From assembly GCA_012512505.1 (NCBI GenBank), contig JAAZEB010000056.1:1-40608 (forward strand): DNA of 40,608 bases. Reading direction: 5' to 3'. Origin of the DNA: Armatimonadota bacterium (GTDB lineage Bacteria > Armatimonadota > JAAZEB01). Position numbers and translations under genes: made by a program. Positions 20,185 to 28,173 of the stretch are shown here, one piece after another (the stretch's first letter is position 1; every line of letters begins with the position of its first letter). Below the pieces are notes generated by a model that saw only the letters and a program-made list of their open reading frames with translations, did not search any database and had not been told where the DNA came from.

Positions 20185-20726
20185 ATTTCCTCCTGGAGCC
20201 AGCGGGGCGCCAGCTCCGTCGTCGCAATCTCCAGCAGGATCTCCGTGGTGGCGCAGAACATCAGGCGGTCGCCCCCCACCATCCCGAGGCACACCGCCGC
20301 CACGCCATGGCGCGCGGCCAGCGCCTCCAGGTCGGGCAGGCGCTCCTTGGGGAGGGAAACGAGCACCCCGGCGCCACGCGGGCGAAACAACGCCGACACC
20401 GGCGCCTCGCCTTCGGGAAGTGGATCGAGGGTGAGGATCGCGCCGCGCGCGCCGCGCGCGCACTCCACCGCGGCCGCCACCGCCAACCCGCGCCCGCATT
20501 CGATGGCGGAGCCCACCAGCGCCGCCGCCTCGCGCGCGCAGGCCTCCACCCCGGCCGCGCGGCCGTCGGGCGCCTCGAGCAGCACCACGGCGTCTCCCGG
20601 CCGGTCAAACCCCGGGTCCGCGCAGCCACCCCAGTCCGGCAGCGACCGCGGGGCCGGCGCGTCCGCCGTTGCCAGCAGGCGGCGCAGCCTGCTCCCGTAG
20701 TCTTGCTCCTCTGTCGCGACCGCCAA
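20181..20726 (-). CDS. Stand-alone PurL C-terminal (AIRS_C-like) domain protein
   Basis: A 181-residue protein that resembles only the last ~200 residues of PurL (FGAM synthase): a FDRPGDAVVLL strand, an ECGRGLAVAAAVECA helix aligned with PurL's DGGLAVALAE, a SALF turn, and the closing LGMVGGDRL. The Asp-Gly-Gly of the catalytic helix reads Cys-Gly-Arg, and the N-terminal ATP-binding half is missing, so FGAM synthase activity is unlikely. It shares a 4-base ATGA overlap with purF, the usual purL neighbour. A TTG start at 20726 is chosen because GGAGG lies 4 bases upstream and a promoter lies 83 bases upstream; no ATG fits. It may be a regulatory relic. It could also be a degenerate paralogue. 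Confidence 0.6.
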
Positions 20727-20808
20727 GTGACCTCCGTGTTCCCAACCCGAGCGCGCCGCGCCTCGGCCCGCGCCCCTGCCCACCGGGCCATGTGATTGCC
20801 CGGTCCTC

Positions 20809-20814
20809 ATTATA
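20809..20814 (-). promoter_or_regulatory. -10 element of the purF operon
   Basis: Minus-strand TATAAT (20814-20809) is preceded by TGC, an extended -10. The -35 region (around 20832-20838, TTCCAC or TCCACT) is poor, which extended -10 promoters tolerate. The start would be near 20802, 76 bases before the TTG start. Confidence 0.65.
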
Positions 20815-20986
20815 GCAGAAATGCCCCCGACAGTGGAAGCAGGATGGTGGCGGTCCGGCGAGCAATAATACCGCCCGGGCACACGGGCGCCGCGCCCCGG
20901 TGGGCACGGCCCACCGGCCGAAGGCATCGCCGCCAGGGGCGCGCCCGTCTCCCAAGCAGATAGCGGCAGCAGAGAGGAGAGGCATA

Positions 20987-22033
20987 ATGGCCGAGCGAAT
21001 CCGCATCGGCGTGGCGGGATTGGGTCGTATCGGGTGGCACTTCCATTGCCGGGCGCTGGCGCGGCATCTAGACTTCACCCTGGCGGCGGTGCAAGATCCA
21101 GAGCCGGAGCGGCGCCGCGAGGCGGAAGCCACCTACGGCGCGGCGGGGTATGCCAACTTTGGGGCGATGCTGCGCGACGCCGACCTGCAGGCGGTGGTGA
21201 TCGCCACGCCGACGCACCTGCACCGGCCGATGGCGGAGGAGGCGCTGGGCAGCGGCTGCCACGTCCTGCTGGAGAAGCCGATGGCCCAAACGCTGGCGGA
21301 GGCCGAGGCCATCCTCGATGCCGCCACCCGGCACCAGCGCGTGCTCACCATCTACCAGCCGCACCGCGCCGAGGCGTCGTTCCAGCACCTTTGCCACCTC
21401 CTCGCCACGGGCAAGATCGGGCAGGTGTACCACGTGCGGCGGGGGATGTTCAGCTTTGCCCGGCGCAACGACTGGCAGAGCCTGCGCCGTTACGGCGGCG
21501 GCATGCTGAACAACTACGGCGCCCACGCCCTCGATCAGGTGCTGCAGCTCGTGGGCTACGACGTGCAGCGTGTCTTCTGCAACCTGCGCCTGGTCGCCTC
21601 TCTCGGTGACGCGGAGGACGTGGTGAAGGTGCTGCTGGAGACGCGCCAGGGGGTGCTGGGCGAGGTAGACATCAACCAGGCCACCGCCATTCAGCCGTAC
21701 GAGCTGCAGGTGTGGGGCACGCGGGGGGCGATCACCTTGCAGGGTGGCACGCTCACCCTGCGCTACTTCCGCCCGGAGGATCTGCCCCCGAAAGCACTCG
21801 ATCCCCATCTGGCCAGCGCCAACCGGGAATACCCCAGCGACCCGGTGCCCTGGCAGGAAGAGCGAATCCCGGTGGACCCCCGCCTGGCGGTGGATGTCCA
21901 TGCCAACTTCGCCGCGGCGATCCGCGAAGGCGCGCCGCTGCTGGTCGCTCCGCATGAGACGGTGGCAGTGATGCGCGTCATCGAGCAGTGCCGCGCGGAC
22001 GCCGGCGCCATCCTCCACACCGGCCTGGCGTAG
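20987..22033 (+). CDS. Gfo/Idh/MocA family oxidoreductase
   Basis: A 348-residue NAD(P)-dependent oxidoreductase. The Rossmann fold starts with GVAGLGRIGWHF (8-19), ATPTHLH (73-79) lines the cofactor, and EKPMA (96-100) holds the conserved Lys97. The C-terminal domain has YQPHRAE and GGGMLNNYGAHALD (170-183) with the His180/Asp183 pair typical of myo-inositol and related sugar dehydrogenases. The substrate is probably a polyol or sugar derivative but is not determined. AGAGGAGAGG precedes the ATG; a longer frame from 20900 lacks a ribosome site. It is a single-gene unit, divergent from the purF operon and closed by a strong terminator. Confidence 0.92.
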   Translation: MAERIRIGVAGLGRIGWHFHCRALARHLDFTLAAVQDPEPERRREAEATYGAAGYANFGAMLRDADLQAVVIATPTHLHRPMAEEALGSGCHVLLEKPMAQTLAEAEAILDAATRHQRVLTIYQPHRAEASFQHLCHLLATGKIGQVYHVRRGMFSFARRNDWQSLRRYGGGMLNNYGAHALDQVLQLVGYDVQRVFCNLRLVASLGDAEDVVKVLLETRQGVLGEVDINQATAIQPYELQVWGTRGAITLQGGTLTLRYFRPEDLPPKALDPHLASANREYPSDPVPWQEERIPVDPRLAVDVHANFAAAIREGAPLLVAPHETVAVMRVIEQCRADAGAILHTGLA

Positions 22034-22052
22034 CAGCAGCCCCACAAACCAA

Positions 22053-22087
22053 GAGCCCTTTGGCGGCCGGGCACCGCCAAAGGGCTC
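22053..22087 (+). terminator. 14-bp perfect hairpin after the oxidoreductase
   Basis: gagccctttggcgg (22053-22066) and its exact complement (22074-22087) enclose a 7-base loop, 19 bases past the stop. A pyrimidine-rich tract follows. This is the cleanest terminator in the window. Confidence 0.85.
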
Positions 22088-22194
22088 CTCTACATCTCAT
22101 TCTATCACGTCCAGCGCAAGGTAGACGTTAGCGTGCCCGCCACGGCGTAAGGGAAGCGTAAACGCGCGGGACACCGCCGGGATCCAGCCGGGCG

Positions 22195-23208
22195 TTAGCC
22201 CGCGGGGGTGAGCAGGCCAAGACGCCAGGGGATCTGGCCGTAGCCGATGCCTGCCTTCTCACTCTCCAGGGCCCCCTGGAAGACGAACCGCAGGTTGCGC
22301 GGATCTACCGTCATTGTTTCGTCGTTGCCGGCACGGATCAGCTCGCCGTGGCTGATGTTGTCGGTCCAGGGGGCCACGCCGGGCGCTGGGCGCACGTTGT
22401 GCCAACTGGCGAACGGCCGCTCGACGGTATCCGCCAGGGGCTTCCAGGCGCCATCCAGGCGGTCGGCCAAGTAGGCCTTGAAGTAGCGCCGGCCGCCGGG
22501 GTTCGCCTCGATGAGGGTGAGGTAGCGGTCGATCCCCTTCAGGCGGTAGGTGTGGCTCGCCTCGAAGATGTCTCCCTGCAGTGCCAGCTCGCAGTGGCCA
22601 AAGCCGCGCGGAAACTGCTCCAGCGGCGTCCACAGCCGCCACATCTTGCCGTTCAGGCTGGTGAAGAAAAGGTAGGCCCGTCGGTCATCGGCGATGATCC
22701 AGTAGTCCAACCCGCCTTCCTGGCGCGGGTCGGCGGCGCCGCCATCGAGGATCGGCCGCGCCTTCGTCCAGGAGTGGGGGTCTGCCAGGTCGCGGGTGGT
22801 GGAGTAAGCCACCCACATCTTGTTCTGCCCCGGCACTCCCACCTGGTAGACCAGGTACCACAGCCGGTGCGGGCGGAAGTAGAAGACCTGCGGCGCGCAA
22901 TAGTAATCGCTATCGGAAACGCGCAACACGCTCCGGGGCGCCTGGTGGGCGTTCTCCCAGCGGTCGAAGGAGCAGTACTCCATTTTCGTGGCGCCGGGGC
23001 ACTTGATCGTCATGAAGACATGCCACCGGCCCGCGTGGAAGAGGATGCTGGGGTCTTTCTGCGCCACGCTCCGCTCCTCATCGCGCGGCGCGGGGCCAAG
23101 CAGCGGCGCGCTGTATTGCCAGGCCGCCGGCAGGGCAAACTCGCCGGCGAGCGCCGGGGCGAGGGTGCAAAGGCACACGCAGGAGGAGACCAGGACAGCC
23201 GTACGCAT
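22195..23208 (-). CDS. Secreted GH62-like alpha-L-arabinofuranosidase
   Basis: A 337-residue exported enzyme with an N-terminal signal peptide (about 1-21, ending ALAG). GH62 enzymes remove arabinose side chains from arabinoxylan. The five-bladed propeller pattern of GH62 is visible: KDPSILFHAGRWHVF (51-65) with Asp52 as candidate base, YYCAPQVFYFRPHRLWYLVY (102-121), GLDYWIIADD (166-175), IFEAS (214-218) with Glu216 as candidate acid, and DNISHGELIR (283-292), followed by TMTVDP. Length fits the catalytic domain alone; no carbohydrate-binding module is seen. GGAGGG lies 6 bases before the ATG. It fits the plant-polysaccharide region that follows. Confidence 0.87.
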   Translation of the reverse strand: MRTAVLVSSCVCLCTLAPALAGEFALPAAWQYSAPLLGPAPRDEERSVAQKDPSILFHAGRWHVFMTIKCPGATKMEYCSFDRWENAHQAPRSVLRVSDSDYYCAPQVFYFRPHRLWYLVYQVGVPGQNKMWVAYSTTRDLADPHSWTKARPILDGGAADPRQEGGLDYWIIADDRRAYLFFTSLNGKMWRLWTPLEQFPRGFGHCELALQGDIFEASHTYRLKGIDRYLTLIEANPGGRRYFKAYLADRLDGAWKPLADTVERPFASWHNVRPAPGVAPWTDNISHGELIRAGNDETMTVDPRNLRFVFQGALESEKAGIGYGQIPWRLGLLTPAG

Positions 23209-23349
23209 CGTTTCCCTCCGGTTGTTCCGCCGGGCGGGTTGCCACCTCCGGCGATCACTGCGAGCGGTAGTAGCCAGTGACCACGCCGAGGATGCGTGCC
23301 CCGGCGGCGGGGATCTCTTCCTAGCGGGACCACCGCTCGTTTAAGGTAA

Positions 23350-23688
23350 GCCCTGGGCACAGCAACCGCCAGAATCTGTCCCCTAGACGCGTAGGCAGTA
23401 CCGCAGCGACTGTGCCGCTTGGGAAGAGATCCTTCGCTTCGCTCAGGATGACAGATTCTCAGGCGGGCGCCCAGAACCCACAGCGACTGCGTCGCCTTGG
23501 GAAGAGAACCCTTGCTTCGCTCAGAGCCTGCCCTGGGCACGGCAACCGCCAGAATCTGTCATCCCTTCGCTTCGCTCAGAGCCTGCCCTGGGCACGGCAA
23601 CCGCCAGAATCTGTTATCCTAAGCACATGTCGGGCGCCCGCCGGTTGCTCATCGGCGAAGGGAAGCACAGCAACCGCCAGAATCTGTC
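23350..23688. repeat. 31-bp unit repeated four times
   Basis: Copies of a 31-bp unit beginning gccctgggcac and ending gccagaatctgt plus one base lie at 23350-23380, 23530-23560 and 23585-23615. A fourth, truncated copy is at 23665-23688. Copies differ at only a few positions. Confidence 0.85.
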
Positions 23689-23736
23689 ATCCTGAGCGAA
23701 GCGAAGGATCTGTCCCCTAGACGCGTAGGCAGTACC
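23377..23736. repeat. 27-bp direct repeats bounding the element
   Basis: A 27-bp segment starting ctgtcccctagacgcg is found at 23377-23403 and again at 23710-23736, in the same orientation, on both sides of the inverted repeat. It resembles a duplication created with the element or a longer shared flank. Confidence 0.8.
23427..23711. repeat. 33-bp perfect inverted repeat (family copy 1)
   Basis: The arm at 23427-23459 (core ccttcgcttcgctcaggatg) and its exact complement at 23679-23711 are 219 bases apart. Degenerate partial copies of the same core lie between them (for example near 23511-23525 and 23563-23580). There is no reading frame of note between the arms. The same arm recurs at 33867-34026. 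Confidence 0.9.
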
Positions 23737-23930
23737 TCAGCGAACCAAGCGCACCTCTCGCCCCAGCGTCAGGCACAACGCGCCAGCAGGCAACGGCTTG
23801 TCATCGCAAGTGCAGCCCATTCCAGACCAGGTTAGCGGTCGGCGATCTCATTGCACTGACGGCGACAGACAGGAACTACTGAAGGGCTCCTGCGGTGGCA
23901 GGGGATGCGCTACACGCCACACCACACCGG

Positions 23931-24142
23931 TCAAAGATCTTCAGGAGTGAGGCCGGTATGCCGGGCGATGCGGGCGAGCATGCGCGGGCCGACTTCATCG
24001 TCGTCGTGGAAGGCAAACACGTAGTCCGGCCAACCCGGACGTTCCAGCGTGCGGTGTGACCCCGTGGTACGCTTCAGCAGCCAGCCAATGCCAGGAGCGC
24101 CGCAAGTACCCGTCGCGCCTTGGCGGCAGGCCACCGGCTCAC
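23931..24142 (-). pseudogene. hicA: HicA-type mRNA interferase, frameshifted
   Basis: A HicA toxin (small double-stranded-RNA-binding-fold ribonuclease) split by a one-base loss. In one frame from GTG 24142 it reads SRWPAAKARRVLAALL, then hits a stop. In the next frame from about 24092 it continues GIGWLLKRTTGSHRTLERPG and ends IARHTGLTPEDL. Adding one base near 24091-24093 joins the two into a typical ~71-residue HicA, with its catalytic His in TGSHR. The GTG start overlaps the hicB stop by four bases (GTGA). Either the toxin is inactivated or the base is a sequencing error. Confidence 0.82.
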
Positions 24143-24360
24143 GCGGCCTCCGCGAACGAGAGATTCACCCAGGTGGGCAGGCTCTCGCCATGTTCCAGGC
24201 GCTCCGCCAGCACGCGGAGGGCCAGCGCCTGGGCCTTCCGGAACGCTTCCTCACGGGTGGGGCCGTATGCCAGCACGCCGGGCAACTCCATCACCTCAGC
24301 GATCCAGCGTCCGTCCTCTTCCTTATCGTACTCAACGGTGAGCTCAAGGTCAGCGCCCAT
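24139..24360 (-). CDS. hicB: HicB family antitoxin (short form)
   Basis: A 73-residue antitoxin of the short, RNase-H-like HicB type without a DNA-binding tail: LELTVEYDKEEDGRWIAEVMELPGVLAYG, then TREEAFRKAQALALRVLAERLEHGE. It neutralises HicA by direct binding. GGAGGGG precedes the ATG at 24360 by about 7 bases; a longer frame to 24450 is not needed. It lies upstream of hicA, the antitoxin-first order, with a 4-base overlap. With hicA frameshifted, it may be left as an orphan. Confidence 0.85.
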   Translation of the reverse strand: MGADLELTVEYDKEEDGRWIAEVMELPGVLAYGPTREEAFRKAQALALRVLAERLEHGESLPTWVNLSFAEAA

Positions 24361-24483
24361 TGTTGCCCCTCCGTCCGCATTATACCATACCTGGCACCCC
24401 TGGGATGGCGGCTCACCGCTGCTTTGGGTCCAGGCGTGCTGGCGCCCCACGCTGCGCCAGCACGCCCAACTCTCGGCCTCCGG

Positions 24484-26583
24484 CTACCCCTCGCTGCCCT
24501 TGCCGGGCCCGACGGGCACGCGTGGGCCGACATCCTTCAGGTCGAACGGCTTGAAGCCGAGTTCCAGCGCCGGCGAGCCGGGCTTCAGCGTGAAGTTGTC
24601 ATGCTCCGGGTCCTCGAAGAGCGGATCGGCGATGCGGGAACCCCTATCCATCCCCTTCGCCTGCCACTCTTCCCAGGCCAGGCCGGCGGGCTGGATCGCC
24701 TCGCCCTTCGTCTGCCAGTAGAGGTTGCGGTCGAAGCCAAAGTGGAAGTCGCTGAGGTTGCCGGAAAGGAGCGGCCCCTGGTCCCAATAGACAATGTTGC
24801 CTTCCAGGGTGAAGCGTTGGTGTTCCTCGGGGCGGGAGGCCTGGATCTGCCAGTCGCGCGCGAAGGCGAAAATGTTGTTGCGCACCACGTTCTCCTTGCC
24901 GTAGTGCTGGTGGAAGCTCCCGTGCGTGGTGCGGTAGACCAGGTTGTTCTCCGCCACGATCCGCGTGGTGCCCTCGTCGAAGTAGATGCCCCAGCCGCCG
25001 TAGCGCAGCCCCGCCACGTCGTGCCACAGGTTGCCGCGGATCACCGTGCCCTCCTGCAGCCCCAGGGTGTAGATCCCCGCCATGTCGCTCAGGATCGGGC
25101 CGTCACCGTCCGACTGCACGCCGATGTGATGGACGTGGTTACCCTCCACCAGGTTACCATAGCCGAGTGCCGGTCCGTAGCCCCAGGTCCAGCCGAGCGA
25201 GAAGCCGGAGTAGTAGAAGTCGTGGATGTGGTTGTGCAGGAAGCGGTTGTTGTAGCTCTGGCCGCACCAGATGCCGATGGCACTGTGGAAGATGCGCCCG
25301 CCGTGGTGGAGGTAGCAGTCGGAGACCTCGTTGCCGTAGGTGCGCTCCGCCTCTTGCTCGCGCACCTGGGTCTCGCCGATCTTCACCCCGCCGGCCGCCA
25401 GGTCGCTGAACTCGCAGGCATGGATGCGGTTGTTCCGGCAGCCGCGCCCCAGTTCGATGCCATAGGTGCCGAGGTGAAGGAAGCCACACCGCTCGAAGGC
25501 GACGTGCTGCACGCCCTCGCCATAGACGGCGCCGGGCACGCCCACGGCCGCCTGCGCAAACCCGCCCACTTCCGGGTTGAACCAGGCCGCCTTGGAGTCG
25601 GCCGGGAAGTACCACTCCGTGTGGGCGAACTTGAGGCCCTCAAACTTCAGGTGCTCCACCCACAGGCCCAGCTCCGGGGTGCCCTCCAAGCGCACCACCT
25701 GGCTGAGGGCAGGCGCGACCGCCTCCGCTTTCGCCGGGTCCTCCCCGGGGAACGGCATCGTATAGAGCGTGCCCGTCTTGCGGTCGAGATACCACTCGCC
25801 CGGCTGATCGAGCAGTTCCAGGGCGTGCTCGATGTAGTATTTGTCGCCCGGATCGAGGCGGAAGATGCTGCGCTTGGTGAAGTGAACCATCCGCTCGGCC
25901 TCATCCACCCGCTCCACCGGCAGGTGCGACTCCACCCAGCGGTTGGCGACCACCACCTCGGCGTCGCTCACCGTGGCCCACGCCTTCAGGTCGCCCTCCT
26001 TGAACCGGAAGCGCTTCTGGCCCTTGCCCCACCCCTCGTCCGGGTCGGGGTTCTCGGCCACCTCCAGGTAGCCCCGGTTGGGGTATCGTGCCCGGATGCG
26101 CCGCGTGCCGTTGATCCAAAGCTGGTGGAAAAACCAGCCCCCGTCGCGCGCTTCCGGCACCTCCGCGGCCCACAGCGCCTTGCCATCCAGGGTGACCGGC
26201 TGCCACCCGGTGATCCGCCGGCCGCCGCTCAGCGCCGGCAGCTCATCGGGGTAGGCCGCCCAGGTGACCGGACACTCCGCCGTGCCGGAGTCTTCCGGCG
26301 TGAGGACCAACGGCTCTGCCAGGCAGTAGAGGCCGCCCCGGAGGTAGACGGTCACCGGCTGCTTCAGCGCGCCGCCCTGCCGCTGCTTCAGCGCCCGAAT
26401 GGCATCACGCGCCCGCTGCGGCGTGGCAAAGGGACCGTCTGTCTTCTCCCGGTTCGGCGCCGCCCGTGTTCCTGACCAGGCATCATTGCCACCGGGGGCC
26501 ACGTAGAACACCGTCGTCTTGGCCGGCGTCGGCGCCGCCACCACGGTACTCGCCGTCAGAATCGAAAGTAGCGTGCCCATCAT
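24484..26583 (-). CDS. Secreted right-handed parallel beta-helix protein
   Basis: A 699-residue exported protein. A signal peptide (about 1-17, MMGTLLSILTASTVVAAP) is followed by FYVAPGGNDAWSG, the opening typical of Pel9A/DUF1565-like beta-helix proteins. Residues ~90-330 hold a beta-rich inserted region with RARYPNRGY and DKYYIEHALELLDQPGEWYLD, as seen in many polysaccharide-degrading beta-helix proteins. About 340-640 carry repeating coils rich in N-x-(I/V) turns (for example GIYFDEGTTRIVAENNLVY). The closing DPLFEDPEHDNFTLKPGSPA is frequent in this group. Pectate lyase or alpha-galactosidase-like activities are possible; no catalytic set is certain. AAGGAG lies 7 bases before the ATG at 26583; an upstream start at 26661 is less likely. 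Confidence 0.8.
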   Translation of the reverse strand: MMGTLLSILTASTVVAAPTPAKTTVFYVAPGGNDAWSGTRAAPNREKTDGPFATPQRARDAIRALKQRQGGALKQPVTVYLRGGLYCLAEPLVLTPEDSGTAECPVTWAAYPDELPALSGGRRITGWQPVTLDGKALWAAEVPEARDGGWFFHQLWINGTRRIRARYPNRGYLEVAENPDPDEGWGKGQKRFRFKEGDLKAWATVSDAEVVVANRWVESHLPVERVDEAERMVHFTKRSIFRLDPGDKYYIEHALELLDQPGEWYLDRKTGTLYTMPFPGEDPAKAEAVAPALSQVVRLEGTPELGLWVEHLKFEGLKFAHTEWYFPADSKAAWFNPEVGGFAQAAVGVPGAVYGEGVQHVAFERCGFLHLGTYGIELGRGCRNNRIHACEFSDLAAGGVKIGETQVREQEAERTYGNEVSDCYLHHGGRIFHSAIGIWCGQSYNNRFLHNHIHDFYYSGFSLGWTWGYGPALGYGNLVEGNHVHHIGVQSDGDGPILSDMAGIYTLGLQEGTVIRGNLWHDVAGLRYGGWGIYFDEGTTRIVAENNLVYRTTHGSFHQHYGKENVVRNNIFAFARDWQIQASRPEEHQRFTLEGNIVYWDQGPLLSGNLSDFHFGFDRNLYWQTKGEAIQPAGLAWEEWQAKGMDRGSRIADPLFEDPEHDNFTLKPGSPALELGFKPFDLKDVGPRVPVGPGKGSEG

Positions 26584-26672
26584 CCCGTGACTCCTTGCAC
26601 CAGAAGAGTACCCTCGCTCTTCGCTGGCGCTCGGCCTCCTCCTCTTCGGGCACGTTTTCACGTTGTCATTGC

Positions 26673-26701
26673 GTTGACGGTGGCGAGGGCCTGTGCTATA
26701 C
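26673..26701 (+). promoter_or_regulatory. Promoter of the solute-binding protein gene
   Basis: TTGACG (26673-26678) and TATACT (26696-26701) are 17 bases apart, with TGC before the -10 (extended form). The transcript would start near 26708, a 19-base leader to the GTG. Confidence 0.85.
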
Positions 26702-26726
26702 TAGCCGCGGTTAGGAGTAGACGGAA

Positions 26727-28061
26727 GTGGTACGAAGGTCCTTTGCCATTGCGCTTTCCCTCGCCCTTTCCCTGCTGGCGGTCGGCTGCCGACAGACGAC
26801 GTCCGATGGGAACAACCCGGAGCAGAACGACCTATCTGGCGCCGCCAAAGGCGCGGTGGAGCTCCAGTTTTGGCACACCCAAACCACCGCTAACGCCCAG
26901 GCGCTGGAGGAACTGGTCACCCGCTTCAACCAGGCCCACGAGGGTCAGATCCGGGTGCGACCGCTCTACCAGGGCAGCTACCCGCAGCTCTATCAGAAGA
27001 CGATGGCGGCGATCGTCGCCAAGCGCCCCCCCGAGGTAGCCGTCGGCTACGAGAGCATGGTGGCGGAGTATATGAAAGCCGGCATCGTGCAGCCGCTGGA
27101 CGAGTACCTCACCGGGCCGGACGCCATCGACGCGCAGTCGCTGCAAGACATCTTCCCCGGCTACCTGGAGAGCAACCGCTTCCAGGAGTTCGACAACAAG
27201 CTGCTTAGCTTCCCGTTTACCAAGAGCGTGCTGGTCCTCTACTACAACCTGGACGCGCTGAAGGAGGCTGGCTTCGCCGGCCCGCCCAAGACCTGGGACG
27301 AGTTCGAGCAAGCGGTGGTGAAGACCACCCGCCGCGATGCCTCCGGGAAGGTGACGCGCTACGGCTTCGGGCTGTGGGCCGACGCCAGCACCATCGACGG
27401 CTGCATCTACTCGCGCGGCGGCGCGCTGCTCACTGACGACCGCAAGCGCGTCCGCTTCCACGAGGAGCCAGGGCTAGAGCACTTCCGCCTAATGGCCCGG
27501 CTGGCAAAACAGGGTGTCGCCCTGCGCTCCACCCGCCAGCAGTACACCACCGACTTCGGCAACGGCCGCATGGCGATGTTCATCGGCTCCAGCACCGCGC
27601 GTGAGTTCGTCACCAGCGCCGTAGGCGGCAAGTTCGCCTGGGGTTGCACCGTTATCCCCCAGGCCAACCCCGACAAGCCGGTCACCGTGCAGTACGGCGC
27701 CAACATGGTCATCTTCAAGACGACGCCCGAGAAGCAGCGCGCCGCCTGGAAGTTCGTGCGCTGGCTGGCCGAGCCGGAGCAAACGATCTTCTGGGCAACC
27801 CGGTCCTCCTACATGCCGCTGCGCGCCTCGGTAGCCCAGAGCACGGCGATGAAAGCCTACTGGCGGAAGGACCCGCAGGCGCGGCAGTGCTTCGCGGTGG
27901 CGCCCTACGGCATCGCCGAGCCGAACATCCGCGGCTGGCAAGACGTGCGCGACCTGCTCGAGCAGGCTTTCGACCAGGTGGTCTCCGGCCAGAAAACGCC
28001 CGAGGCCGCCCTCGCGGAAGCCGAAACCAGAGCGAACGCCGCCCTGAAAGAGAAGCAGTAG
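26727..28061 (+). CDS. ABC sugar-transporter substrate-binding lipoprotein
   Basis: A 444-residue cluster B/family 1 solute-binding protein. The signal peptide ends at the lipobox LAVGC with Cys21 as lipid attachment site. WHTQTTANAQALEELVTRFNQAHEG starts the first lobe, with the usual FTKSVLVLYYNLDALKEAGF hinge segment and W-x-F-x-W-L (WKFVRWLAEPEQ) near the end. It probably captures an oligosaccharide. No permease or ATPase gene is in the window, so the partners must be elsewhere. The start is GTG at 26727, with AGGAG 9 bases upstream. Confidence 0.92.
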   Translation: MVRRSFAIALSLALSLLAVGCRQTTSDGNNPEQNDLSGAAKGAVELQFWHTQTTANAQALEELVTRFNQAHEGQIRVRPLYQGSYPQLYQKTMAAIVAKRPPEVAVGYESMVAEYMKAGIVQPLDEYLTGPDAIDAQSLQDIFPGYLESNRFQEFDNKLLSFPFTKSVLVLYYNLDALKEAGFAGPPKTWDEFEQAVVKTTRRDASGKVTRYGFGLWADASTIDGCIYSRGGALLTDDRKRVRFHEEPGLEHFRLMARLAKQGVALRSTRQQYTTDFGNGRMAMFIGSSTAREFVTSAVGGKFAWGCTVIPQANPDKPVTVQYGANMVIFKTTPEKQRAAWKFVRWLAEPEQTIFWATRSSYMPLRASVAQSTAMKAYWRKDPQARQCFAVAPYGIAEPNIRGWQDVRDLLEQAFDQVVSGQKTPEAALAEAETRANAALKEKQ

Positions 28062-28173
28062 TGGGCCTGGCCGGCGAGGAACCGAACGGCCGCGTCGGCG
28101 AGTGGCTGCAGCACCTTGGCATCACCGTGGCCGGCCCGGCATGCCGGTTCCCCAGCACGGAGGAGGGCAACTG

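Larger units (their letters stand above)
23209..23930. other. Repeat-rich intergenic region 1
   Basis: This 722-base gap contains no gene I can support. Bases 23350-23736 are built from three interleaved repeat types (listed separately). The rest (23737-23930) is unique sequence without visible structure. Confidence 0.7.

Noticed and set aside
20864-20869. AATAAT as -10 for the Gfo/Idh gene
   Set aside because: It matches 5 of 6, but there is no -35 at a usable distance and no extended -10; too weak to list.
23350-23736. CRISPR array
   Set aside because: Repeats vary in length, lie in both orientations and have no regular spacers; there are no cas genes.
28062-28173. Gap between the binding protein and the nucleoside hydrolase-like gene
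   Set aside because: There is no clear promoter or terminator; a short upstream frame (28102) is out of family and lacks a ribosome site.
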